A stretch of 64,000 bases of DNA from VXYL01 sp965199945 (GTDB lineage Bacteria > Pseudomonadota > Gammaproteobacteria > Pseudomonadales > Azotimanducaceae), in contig OZ241354.1 of NCBI GenBank assembly GCA_965199945.1, positions 2,418,001 through 2,482,000 on the forward strand, written 5' to 3'. This document shows positions 24,911-33,785 of this stretch, piece after piece. Each line of letters starts with the position of its first letter. Positions within the stretch are counted from its first letter, which is position 1. The notes under the pieces are model-generated. The model was not told the origin of the DNA, did not search any database, and saw nothing but the letters and a program-made list of their open reading frames with translations. The position numbers and the translations under genes are program-made.

Positions 24911-26730
24911 GACGAAGCAATGTCACATGGCCTTTCATCGCTGATCATGCGGGTGACTTCGTCCGTCTGCAAAGGACGCTCACCGGTGCGCAAGGCTTCA
25001 TGCTCTGCTTCCTGGTCTTTTCGGACAGCGCGTACCGGAACAAGATCGCCAATTTCCTCGCCGATCACTTTCGCGCCCATGTGCATGTCACGATTGATCC
25101 GGAGGAGTCCATCGGCACCGAAGAGCTGTTCATCCGACTAGACGGCGGCGCCCCGAATGATCCGTCGCAGCTCTTCGGCCTCGAAGACTGGCCGGAGGGG
25201 CTGGACAATCTTCTCGGGCGCTTGAATCTTCGCCGCGAGGCGCTGGCGGAGCGGTGCCGGCGACCCGTGCTTGTTTGGACATTGTCCACCCAAGTAAATG
25301 CCATCATCATGCGTGCGGCGGATTTGTGGGCGTGGCGCGCTGGCATCTTCGAGTTCGCTCTGCCGAGAGGCCCGCGGCCTGGCCAGACGCTTGCCTATTC
25401 GCCGTTCTTTTCGCTTGCGGATGAAGAAGTGAACAAACGCCGGAATCGGATTGAGCGCTTGGAAGGCTACCTGGCTAGGAAGCGCGTGATGCTCGCTTCC
25501 GACATCGATCTGCTGTGCGAACTGGGCGCACGCCGGCTGTCCCTTCGCAACGTGGCCGGTGCCGAGACGGCCTACGCACGGGCGCAGGATGCGTCTTGCC
25601 GAATGGGCGATCCACACCGTCGCGCCACCGTTGAATGCGGCATCGCGGACGTTCTGGAGGCCCGCGGCCAACTGGCCCAGGCACAGCGTCTGCGCGAGGA
25701 GCAAGTGCTGGTGTTGGAAGCTGCGCACGACATTCGCGGTGCAGCGCTGGCGCAACTCAAGATCGCCGACGGGCTACGGGTTCGCGGCAGGTTCGCGGAG
25801 GCAATGCCCATCCTCGTCGACGAGGTCGTGCCTGCCTACGAGCGCCTTCAAGACAACCTGTCGAGGGCCGCCGCCTTAGACGGCGTGGCGGACATGCATT
25901 TCGTTGCGGGGCGGCTGGACGAGGCGCTCCGCATCCACAGGGAGGAACGGCTGCCGATCTTCGAGCAGCTTGGCGAAAAGCGGCGTCAGGCGCAGGCGCA
26001 CACCCAGATCGGGGCTGTTCTGCTGGCCCGCGGATTGTTCGACGAGGCATTTCGCACGTTGACCGCCACTGTGCTGAGGCTGTGGGACGAACTCGCGGAT
26101 GCACACTCCTCGGCTGTCGCCCAGAGCAGAATCGGCGACATTCATCAAGCACGAGGCGAGTGGGACGAAGCCCTCCGCATCCGTACCGAGGTGCAGTTGC
26201 CGGTGTTCGAGCGCTTGGGCGACCTCCGCTCCGCAGCGATCACGCAAGGCCAGATCGCGACGATTTGGCAAGCCCGCGGCCAACTCGGTGAGGCGCTCCG
26301 TCTATGCACCGAGGAAGAACTGCCGATTTACGAGCAGATCGGCGACCGGCACTGCAAGGCTGTCGCGCTGGGCCGCTCGGCGGACATCCTCCGGGATCTC
26401 GGACAGCTGGAAGAGGCCCTTCGCAGACGCCGCCACGAGGAATTGCCCCTCTACCAGGAGCTCGGGGACGTTCGTGCCGAAGGGATCGCAAAGGGCAAAA
26501 TCGCCGACATCCTGGATCAACTCGACCGTGCGGACGAAGCCCGGGATATACGAGCGTCTACGGAATGTCCCATTGACGAAGCCTATGGCATGGCCCCCAA
26601 CGGCTGCCTTCCCGAATACATGCCCTTTGAGCGCGGCGGCGTCCTCTATGAAGGCCAGCTGGCGGACGGCGTGGCCGGCACATACAGGAGCCATCCCGTC
26701 GAAAACCACCACTGGACCGCGAGCCCATGA
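24907..26730 (+). CDS. Tetratricopeptide-repeat protein with N-terminal degenerate NTPase-like domain
   Basis: A 607-residue protein starting with GTG that overlaps the ATPase stop. The first 160 or so residues contain a segment (LNLRREALAERCRRPVLVW then ADLWAWRAGIFEF) that I associate with bacterial TPR proteins found beside AAA or STAND ATPases; it has no Walker A. From about residue 195 to 560 there are some eight to nine regular 40-residue TPR units with the pattern G-D/E--RA-----IADI---RG-L-EALR---EE-LP--E-LGD. The stop overlaps the ATG of the STAND gene as ATGA. Probably a protein-binding scaffold or sensor subunit. Confidence 0.8.
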   Translation: MRRSNVTWPFIADHAGDFVRLQRTLTGAQGFMLCFLVFSDSAYRNKIANFLADHFRAHVHVTIDPEESIGTEELFIRLDGGAPNDPSQLFGLEDWPEGLDNLLGRLNLRREALAERCRRPVLVWTLSTQVNAIIMRAADLWAWRAGIFEFALPRGPRPGQTLAYSPFFSLADEEVNKRRNRIERLEGYLARKRVMLASDIDLLCELGARRLSLRNVAGAETAYARAQDASCRMGDPHRRATVECGIADVLEARGQLAQAQRLREEQVLVLEAAHDIRGAALAQLKIADGLRVRGRFAEAMPILVDEVVPAYERLQDNLSRAAALDGVADMHFVAGRLDEALRIHREERLPIFEQLGEKRRQAQAHTQIGAVLLARGLFDEAFRTLTATVLRLWDELADAHSSAVAQSRIGDIHQARGEWDEALRIRTEVQLPVFERLGDLRSAAITQGQIATIWQARGQLGEALRLCTEEELPIYEQIGDRHCKAVALGRSADILRDLGQLEEALRRRRHEELPLYQELGDVRAEGIAKGKIADILDQLDRADEARDIRASTECPIDEAYGMAPNGCLPEYMPFERGGVLYEGQLADGVAGTYRSHPVENHHWTASP

Positions 26731-29700
26731 CGCTCCCCGGGGGCCCTGCGGCCAAACTCGGTCACCGGTACGAGATGTGGTGGACCCTCTCCGAGTTGGT
26801 GCGGATGCTGCGCGGCGAGACCGACTCTCTGCGACTTGAACCGCCCGGCGAGGACGACGTTGAGTTCATCGTCAGGGCAGGGGGCGCACAGGAGTACCAT
26901 CAAGCGAAGCGCAGCCATCGGAGCGGCAAGTGGAGCGTGGCCACACTGGCAAGCGCGGGCGTCTTGGCCAGCATCGGCAAGCTGCTGATCGGCAATTGCC
27001 ACCGGTTCGTCTTCGTATCCGGAAGCGATGCCCGGGAACTGGCAGATCTCTGCGAAGGGGCGGCTGACGCCGAGTCGTTCGAAGAATTCGGCGAACGGTT
27101 CCTACGCGCAGAGCCGAGGGCCAGCAGCTACGAGAGGGTGCTGAGCAAGTGGGGCTGCGATCGGCGCGATGCCTGGGACGCTCTCCGCCGGGTTGATGTT
27201 CGCACGACCAGCGAGCACGAACTCGCGACGAAGGTGGACTACGGCCTGTCGGCGCTTTTTCTTGGCAATGCCAACGACCTGTGCGCTCGCCTCGCCACAA
27301 TCGTCGAAAATGCCGTGCATCGCACCATCGAGCGCACGGCGCTTTTGGGCCAATTGGAGCAGGCAGGCTTTCTTCTACGCAAGATCTCTGGCCCCCACGC
27401 TGCCCGGCAAGCGGTGGTCGACGCGACCGAAAGATACCTGAGCGGCGTTCGTCCAAACCTCATCCAAGGTGCGCTGATCCCGAGGACAAAGACGGCGGAA
27501 GTCATAGGCCTGCTCACCGGCGAGCGCCCTTCTGATTGCGTACTGACCGGCCAAGCCGGCTCGGGGAAGACCGGCTGCGTGATCGAGGTCGTGGACAAGC
27601 TGCGGGCTAACGGCGTCCAAGTCCTTGCGTTTCGCCTAGACCGACACATGTCCGCGACCACCACCGCCGGCCTCGGCCAGAGACTAGGGCTAGAGGAGTC
27701 GCCCGCATTGGTGTTGAATGCGGCGGCCAAGAACGCCGGCGCACCGGCTGTGTTGATAATCGACCAGCTCGATGCCGTCAGCGCCATGTCCGGCAGAGTT
27801 TCGGAAGCCTTCGACGTCGTCGCGCAGCTGCTCGTGGAAACCAAGGCCGCCTCCATCCAGACGGTCGTCGTCTGTCGCGCCTTCGATTGGCACAACGACC
27901 CCCGCCTGCGCAGCCTGATTCGCGAAGACAACAAGGAGGCCAACCTCGACGAACTTTCTCTTGACCAAGTGCGGGAGGTGTTGAGGAAAGCCGGCCGTGA
28001 CGCCGGGAGCTTCTCTACCCGCCAACTCGACCTTTTGCGCCTACCGCAGAATCTCGCCCTCTTCCTCGACGCGAATTTCCCTTCCACAACGACGTTTTCT
28101 TCCGTCGGTGACCTTTTTGAACGCTATTGGAACGAAAAGAGGAAATTAGTCGGCGAGCGCACGAGAGGAGAGAATGACCATTGGGTCGACGTCATCGGCA
28201 CGATATGCGATGTGATGAACACGACCCAGCAGCTGTCTGTGCGGAAGGAAAAGCTAGATCGTTTCTCTCCAGATCACTTGTATCAATATGTCTCGGAGCA
28301 TGTCCTAGTTGTCGATGGAGACAGCTATGCGTTCGGCCACGAGAGCTTTTTCGACTACTGCTTCGCCCGCCTGTTCGTTAACAAGGAGACGCCGTTGACG
28401 ACGTTGCTCACATCGTCCGAGCAGCACCTTTTTCGCCGAGCGCAAGTCCGCCAGATCCTCACCTATTTGCGCAGTGCGGATTTCGATCGATATACAAGAG
28501 AGCTCCAAGCGCTCGTTTCTGCTGACGACATTCGAATACATATCAAGGACCTTGCCTTTGCACTGCTCGGTGCCGTCGATGATCCATGCGATGAGGAATG
28601 GAACATTTGGATGGCGTTCACCAAGTCCCAGCGCTCTGCATTGGAGCAGGGAAGACCTGGCCAAGGCGGCCTAGCCGTACGCGCTTGGGAGCGCGTCTTC
28701 TATGCGCCGTCGTGGTTCGAGCAGTTCGACGAACGCGAACTGATATGTGGCTGGCTCAGGGGCCAAGGCCCTTGTTTAGATTTGGCGACGAACTATCTTC
28801 GTGCGCACCAGGACGATTGGCCCGACGTGGTAGCGGCATATTTGGAACCTTTCGCCGACGAAGGTGGAGATTGGCGGCGCCGGCTACAAACGGTAATGTC
28901 CCATCCAGGCTCCTGTCGCAGCCGGCGGCACTTTGATCTTTTCTTACGGCTGTTGGACAATGGTACTCTGGACGTTGGTGGCCGCGGTGCTTCAAGCGAT
29001 GTGACCGAGATGGTGTACCACCAATTGCAGCGCCGACAACCCGCTTGGATACCGGAAATCGTTGCCCGGCAGATCAAGCGCCTTCGCCCCGTGGCTGTGC
29101 CGCAGACCGCCCCGTTCCTGGAGGTTGGGCGGCTTGACCTCCTTGTTGGTGGCGTCAGCAGTGAGGCCATCGGAGAAGCGGCGGAGAAAGCACCAGCGGC
29201 CTTCGTAGACCATGTATTGTCCGCCGTGCACGAGCTGGCCGAAGCTGCTTCAAGTGCTGGGCAGAGTCCGCCAATTCAAGACGTAGTGTGGCAGATTCCA
29301 ATGAAGGGTTCGCGAAATGCTGCCGATGTCTGCCTTCGGGCACTTGAGGGTGCTCTTAGCCGACTCGCCGGCAACGACGAAGACATGCGCAAATGGATCG
29401 AGACGCTCTTCAATAGTAAGACACATATCGCCAATCACCTGCTGCTGACCATCTTCCGGGGCGCCCCCCAACGTTACGCGGACGAGGCTGCCTTGGCATT
29501 CTGCAAGGATCCGTGGCGCTTCGACTGCGGTTACGTGGATAGCTCCTATTGGTGCGCGACAGAAACGTTGAAAGCTGTCGTTCCGTATTGCACGAAATCG
29601 AGCCGTTCCCAAGTGGAGCACGCGATTCTGGCATATGTTGATCCCTTCGAGAGAACCAAAGAGGGCGTTCGTCATCGCGGTTGGGCAGCGTTCAACCTAC

Positions 29701-31202
29701 TGGCGGCGATCCCCAACGAACTTCGCAGCAATGTTGCAAAGCGGCGCTTTATGGAATGGGAGCGCAAGTTTCACAGCCCTGCGACCGAGCCGAGAGAGAT
29801 GGTAGGGCGGATTGTAGGGTCGCCTATAGCGTCCAAGCGGACGGAAAAGATGAGCGATCGGGATTGGCTGAGTGCGATCGCAGCGTACCCGTCCGAACGG
29901 ACGGCACCTTCGAGACTTCGGTTACGCGGCGGAGCACGGCAGCTCGCACAGGAGTTTGCCGAGTTGGCACAGAAGGAGCCAGAACGATTTGCGCACCTTG
30001 GCTTACAGTTGCGACCAGAGACGAACCCCGTCTATTTTTCTCAGTTACTGAACGGGTTGACAAAAACAACTGTCGACGATGCTGCCAAGATTGCACTCTG
30101 CCAGCGAGTGTTCGAATACGCGGGCGTCGGGTGCGGCGGCGAGATTGCAGGGCTTTTGGCGTCTGCGAATGTACCGTTGCCGGATGACGCGCTTGATATG
30201 CTTGTTTGGCTGGCAGTCGAGGCCGAAAATGTGGAAGATGAATGGCAGTGGAATAAAAGCACGGCGAGCGGTCAACCCATTTACGGGGGCGACATTTATG
30301 CCAATGGCATCAACACTACGAGAGGCCGAGCTGCGTTGGCGATGGGCGAGCTGATCCTAAAGGATGGGCACTACATATCACGTCTTGGACAGGCCCTGCC
30401 GCGGCTGGTGCGTGTGCGGAGCGCGGCAGTCGGGTCATGTGTTGCGCACACGCTCCGAGCGGTCGCCGTACACGACCGGGCGTTGGGTGTTGATTTGTTT
30501 CTTCGTATGGACTTTGGCGAGGAACGGCTGTTGGGGACGCGGCACGTTCATGAGTTTGTGCGCGAGAACGTACACCGCGAATTTGACAGGTTGAGAGATC
30601 TGATTGCTCGTATGTTGAGGTCAAGTAATCCCGAAGTGGGGAGGGCGGGAGCTAGACTTGGATGTTTGGCCAGCCTGTCTCATGAAGATGCGTTCGAACT
30701 GGCGGAGGAAAGTGTTCGCGGAGTAGTGCATCAACGGCTTGGCGCTGCGGACGTTGCGGCGGCGAACGTCGGCGAATCTAAATGTCGTCAGTGGTGTGAG
30801 GATGCACTGACAACTTTTTTTGTAGACGACAACGTCGACGTCCGAAAAGTCGCTGCGTCGTGTTTTCGTAACATTCCGGAGAGCGATCTCGTGAACTACG
30901 AAGAGCTGATAGGAGCATTCTGTAACGGCCCCGCTTTTCGGGACGGCTCCTCCTCTCTATTGTATGCGTTGAGAAGGGCACGGGCGTCGTTGCCCGCGAT
31001 GACTTATCTCGCGTGCGGAAAGGCCTTAGAATCTACCAAACGACGCGGCATGGACACCAGGGCGGCAGGCGAGCTCACTTTCCGGCTATACCAGCAGCAT
31101 CTGAACGACGAGTGGACTGCGCGTGCTTTGGATCTGATTGATCGCCTTTGTTTGGAGGAGCCCGGCGAAGCCGGGGGGCGTCTTGAAGACTTCGAACGCT
31201 AG
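26727..31202 (+). CDS. Avs-like antiviral STAND NTPase with N-terminal Cap4/DUF4297-type nuclease domain
   Basis: A 1491-residue protein in three parts. Residues about 1-230 match the Cap4/DUF4297 nuclease plan: GHRYE near residue 12, the acidic cluster GEDDVEF (41-47) and the QAK motif (59-61) of a PD-(D/E)xK-like site. Residues about 250-600 are a STAND NTPase: Walker A TGQAGSGKT (274-282), Walker B VLIIDQLD with D346, and a GHESFFDYCFARLF segment. Residues about 640-1491 form a long helical repeat region, the usual sensor of Avs proteins. Avs proteins recognise phage proteins, oligomerise and cut DNA; that role here is inferred. The 3' half is visibly poorer in GC than the neighbouring genes, consistent with horizontal transfer. 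It is coupled (ATGA) to the TPR gene. Confidence 0.82.
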   Translation: MTLPGGPAAKLGHRYEMWWTLSELVRMLRGETDSLRLEPPGEDDVEFIVRAGGAQEYHQAKRSHRSGKWSVATLASAGVLASIGKLLIGNCHRFVFVSGSDARELADLCEGAADAESFEEFGERFLRAEPRASSYERVLSKWGCDRRDAWDALRRVDVRTTSEHELATKVDYGLSALFLGNANDLCARLATIVENAVHRTIERTALLGQLEQAGFLLRKISGPHAARQAVVDATERYLSGVRPNLIQGALIPRTKTAEVIGLLTGERPSDCVLTGQAGSGKTGCVIEVVDKLRANGVQVLAFRLDRHMSATTTAGLGQRLGLEESPALVLNAAAKNAGAPAVLIIDQLDAVSAMSGRVSEAFDVVAQLLVETKAASIQTVVVCRAFDWHNDPRLRSLIREDNKEANLDELSLDQVREVLRKAGRDAGSFSTRQLDLLRLPQNLALFLDANFPSTTTFSSVGDLFERYWNEKRKLVGERTRGENDHWVDVIGTICDVMNTTQQLSVRKEKLDRFSPDHLYQYVSEHVLVVDGDSYAFGHESFFDYCFARLFVNKETPLTTLLTSSEQHLFRRAQVRQILTYLRSADFDRYTRELQALVSADDIRIHIKDLAFALLGAVDDPCDEEWNIWMAFTKSQRSALEQGRPGQGGLAVRAWERVFYAPSWFEQFDERELICGWLRGQGPCLDLATNYLRAHQDDWPDVVAAYLEPFADEGGDWRRRLQTVMSHPGSCRSRRHFDLFLRLLDNGTLDVGGRGASSDVTEMVYHQLQRRQPAWIPEIVARQIKRLRPVAVPQTAPFLEVGRLDLLVGGVSSEAIGEAAEKAPAAFVDHVLSAVHELAEAASSAGQSPPIQDVVWQIPMKGSRNAADVCLRALEGALSRLAGNDEDMRKWIETLFNSKTHIANHLLLTIFRGAPQRYADEAALAFCKDPWRFDCGYVDSSYWCATETLKAVVPYCTKSSRSQVEHAILAYVDPFERTKEGVRHRGWAAFNLLAAIPNELRSNVAKRRFMEWERKFHSPATEPREMVGRIVGSPIASKRTEKMSDRDWLSAIAAYPSERTAPSRLRLRGGARQLAQEFAELAQKEPERFAHLGLQLRPETNPVYFSQLLNGLTKTTVDDAAKIALCQRVFEYAGVGCGGEIAGLLASANVPLPDDALDMLVWLAVEAENVEDEWQWNKSTASGQPIYGGDIYANGINTTRGRAALAMGELILKDGHYISRLGQALPRLVRVRSAAVGSCVAHTLRAVAVHDRALGVDLFLRMDFGEERLLGTRHVHEFVRENVHREFDRLRDLIARMLRSSNPEVGRAGARLGCLASLSHEDAFELAEESVRGVVHQRLGAADVAAANVGESKCRQWCEDALTTFFVDDNVDVRKVAASCFRNIPESDLVNYEELIGAFCNGPAFRDGSSSLLYALRRARASLPAMTYLACGKALESTKRRGMDTRAAGELTFRLYQQHLNDEWTARALDLIDRLCLEEPGEAGGRLEDFER

Positions 31203-31261
31203 CCTGCTCATCCGGATCCGCTGGCACGGGAAAGACGGCGCTACGGCGGCCGGTGGCGGGA

Positions 31262-31348
31262 CCACCGAAGGCACTCCGACTGACGCCATCTTCGACTTCC
31301 GCAGCGTTTCCGCCGCCCGTGGGGCACCATGACGATAAGGTCTGGAGC
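31262..31348. repeat. Imperfect 88-bp repeat, right copy
   Basis: An 87-base copy in the same orientation as 23116-23203, beginning CCACCGAAGGCACT and ending TCTGGAGC. Here it lies in the 237-base non-coding space between the STAND gene stop and the convergent ABC ATPase gene. Its stretch GCACCATGACGA is identical in both copies. No other feature is seen in 31203-31439. Confidence 0.75.
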
Positions 31349-31439
31349 GTTATGCGCGTAGCCTCTGTCGAGAGCCCGACCGTATCAATGGGAGCGACAA
31401 AGGCGATCAGCCACTACCAAATCATTGAGTTTTGCTCGC

Positions 31440-32909
31440 CTACACCGCTCCGTGCAGCAGTCTCGAATAGGCGCGGAAATCGGCGCGACGCCCCACCTGC
31501 GTGCGCACGCTGGCCGGAGCACCGGGCTTGCTGCGGACCTGTGCGGTGGTGTTGTCGAGGCAGGCTCTGGCGGCGTCGGTGAAGGTTGGGGGTAGGCCGA
31601 GAAGGCGTAGGAGGTCGACGTAGGTGCGGCGTCTGCGCAAGAGGCGGTTGAAGGAAACGCAGAGGAAGCGTCTGCCGAAGCGCGACCGGGCCTTGAGCGC
31701 GATGGCAACGGACTCGTTCCATCCATCGATCCAACGGTCGATGTCGTCGTTGGTCGGGCTCTCCAAGGCCGCTTCGTCGTGCAGCCATGCAGCGACGGCG
31801 GAGACGGGATCGCGCACCACTTGGAGCACGATGCAGTCGGGGAAGAGGTCGTACGTCGCGTCCAGACGTTCGTACAGATTCCCAACCACGGCGCCGACGT
31901 AAGCGGCGTTGTCGACCTTGGCCTGCGACGTTGCGGTGCCTTCGGAGGAAGATCTTGCCGCTGGCGTTTCGTCGCCGTTTGGCAATGTCACGGAATGGTC
32001 AACGAGGGGAAGATCGTCGGCGGCGCCGCCCAACCGGTCTTCGGGAACTGGATCAACCAACTTCTCCCAGGAAGACTCCAAGCTGAGGGCCACGCCAGGA
32101 TCGGCATTGAGCAGCGCCCCCAAGGTGGCCGCGCCGCACCCAGGGGCGCCGCACACGAAGAGTTCCCTCGGCGTCTTGGCGTTGGTGCTCTCGGGCGCCT
32201 GCGCCTCGTTGGCCCCCGCGCTGGCATCCGCCGTTCCTGACGCGCCGGCCTTCTTGTACGCGCCAATCACTTCGCTTGCGGCGCCGTCCATGCGAATCCG
32301 GCCCTCCTCCAGCCAGATCGCGCGCTCGCACATCTGCTCGACGAACCAGACGTTGTGGCTCGCCAGCACGACGGTGCGATTCTCCTGCAGTCGGTCGATC
32401 ATGGCTTGGCGCGACTTCTCGCGGAACTCGCGGTCGCCAACCGCGAGCACTTCGTCGACGAGCAGCACGTCCGGCACCAAGTCAATCGCCGTCCAGAACG
32501 CCAGCCGCGCCTTCATTCCGCTCGAATAGGTGGATACGCGACGGTGGGCGGCGTCGCCGAGGCCGGAGGCCTCGACCACAGCGGGCACCCGCGCCATCGC
32601 CTGCTGCCGCGTCAGCCCCATCAGCATGCCGTACATGACGACGTTGTTGGCGCCGGACAATTCGGCGTCGAAACCGGCGTTGAGTGCCAGCAGGGCGATT
32701 GACGCTCCTTCGGCGTCGCAAGTGCCCGCATCCGGTGCCAGCACACCGGCCATCACCCGCAACAGGGTCGACTTGCCGGCGCCGTTGCCGCCGACGACGC
32801 CGACCTTCTCGCCAGCGCCAATGCGCAGCGAAACGTCGGCAAGCGCCGGAACGCCGTCCTTCGCGGCAGGCCGGCCGCGGTAGCGCAGCGACACGCCAGC
32901 GAGCCGCAT
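31440..32909 (-). CDS. Polysaccharide-export ABC ATPase (Wzt/KpsT type) fused to a sulfotransferase-like domain
   Basis: A 489-residue protein. Residues 1-220 are an ABC ATPase of the Wzt/KpsT/TagH group: Walker A GGNGAGKST (40-48), signature YSSGM (128-132, the variant of this group), Walker B VLLVDEVL (148-155) and ASH with H185. Residues about 248-489 resemble sulfotransferases (LFVCGAPGCGAATLGALLN, later VLQVVRDPVSAV), but the PAPS-binding loop has lost the usual R-SGT-S/T. In Wzt proteins the C-terminal domain recognises the glycan to be exported; here a sulfotransferase-like fold takes that place. ATG at 32909 shares one base with the permease stop (TGATG). Confidence 0.88.
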   Translation of the reverse strand: MRLAGVSLRYRGRPAAKDGVPALADVSLRIGAGEKVGVVGGNGAGKSTLLRVMAGVLAPDAGTCDAEGASIALLALNAGFDAELSGANNVVMYGMLMGLTRQQAMARVPAVVEASGLGDAAHRRVSTYSSGMKARLAFWTAIDLVPDVLLVDEVLAVGDREFREKSRQAMIDRLQENRTVVLASHNVWFVEQMCERAIWLEEGRIRMDGAASEVIGAYKKAGASGTADASAGANEAQAPESTNAKTPRELFVCGAPGCGAATLGALLNADPGVALSLESSWEKLVDPVPEDRLGGAADDLPLVDHSVTLPNGDETPAARSSSEGTATSQAKVDNAAYVGAVVGNLYERLDATYDLFPDCIVLQVVRDPVSAVAAWLHDEAALESPTNDDIDRWIDGWNESVAIALKARSRFGRRFLCVSFNRLLRRRRTYVDLLRLLGLPPTFTDAARACLDNTTAQVRSKPGAPASVRTQVGRRADFRAYSRLLHGAV

Positions 32910-33703
32910 CAGGAGATGATCCGTCGGGTCAGCATGTCGTTCCAGCGCCGATACGCATAGTTGAGCAGCGCCAGCCAGAGGAGGCAGCCGACGCCAAGCG
33001 AAGCACACCAGCGGAAGTTCGGCAACTCGCCGTCAAGCAACACGAGCCGATATTGCTCCAACATCACCGCCATCGGGTTCAGCCGGAACCAATGCTGCAT
33101 GGCGTCTGGGAAAGACGCGATTTCAAAGAAAATGCCCGAACAGAACATCATCAGCTGCAAGCCGGAGGCCACGACGAATCGCAGGTCCGGCAGCCACGCG
33201 CATAGGAACGCGACGCTGCAAGCCACGGCAGCGATGAGCAGCAACTGGGTGGCGAACAGCGCCGGCAAGGCGAGCCAGGCGGAACTGCCGCCCACCAGTG
33301 CGCCAACGACCACGAGCAGCGCCGCAAAGACGAAAACCTGCTTCAACGTCACGGAGACGACTCCGATGAGCGGGAACATCATCTTGGGCAGTTTGACTTG
33401 CAGCACCAGGCTGCGCGCGTTCGTCAAACTCTGCGCCGCGTTTCCGGCGCCGGAGGAAAACCAGAGCCAGGCCACGACGCCGACGATCAGAAAGTAGACG
33501 AAGTCCTCGTCCGCGCCGCGCAGGTAGCGGAAGACGACGTAGAACACGGCCGTCATGGCCAGTGGCTCCGCGATCCACCACAGCCAACCCAGTCGGTATC
33601 TCGATGCTTCCGAGAGCAGGTTCGCGTAGGCGCGAAAGACCGTGTAGCGCCAATAGCGTGCCGCCATCGGCATCAAGTCGGTTCTCAAGGGCAATACGGC
33701 CAC
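32909..33703 (-). CDS. ABC-2-type polysaccharide export permease (Wzm/KpsM-like)
   Basis: A 264-residue inner-membrane protein with about six hydrophobic segments and the family patterns RYRLGWLWWIAEPL near residue 35 and SGIFFEIASFPD-AMQHWFRLNPM near residue 200. It forms the membrane channel for the ATPase encoded directly downstream. GTG start at 33703 with GGAG 5 bases upstream. An 82-base space with no other feature separates it from the sulfotransferase gene. Confidence 0.9.
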   Translation of the reverse strand: MAVLPLRTDLMPMAARYWRYTVFRAYANLLSEASRYRLGWLWWIAEPLAMTAVFYVVFRYLRGADEDFVYFLIVGVVAWLWFSSGAGNAAQSLTNARSLVLQVKLPKMMFPLIGVVSVTLKQVFVFAALLVVVGALVGGSSAWLALPALFATQLLLIAAVACSVAFLCAWLPDLRFVVASGLQLMMFCSGIFFEIASFPDAMQHWFRLNPMAVMLEQYRLVLLDGELPNFRWCASLGVGCLLWLALLNYAYRRWNDMLTRRIIS

Positions 33704-33785
33704 GACTCTCCACCACCGACCGTCAGCAGATCACAATGCACGATGCGAGATTCTTGGTTCCTCCACAGCACATAGTCAGTCGCGC

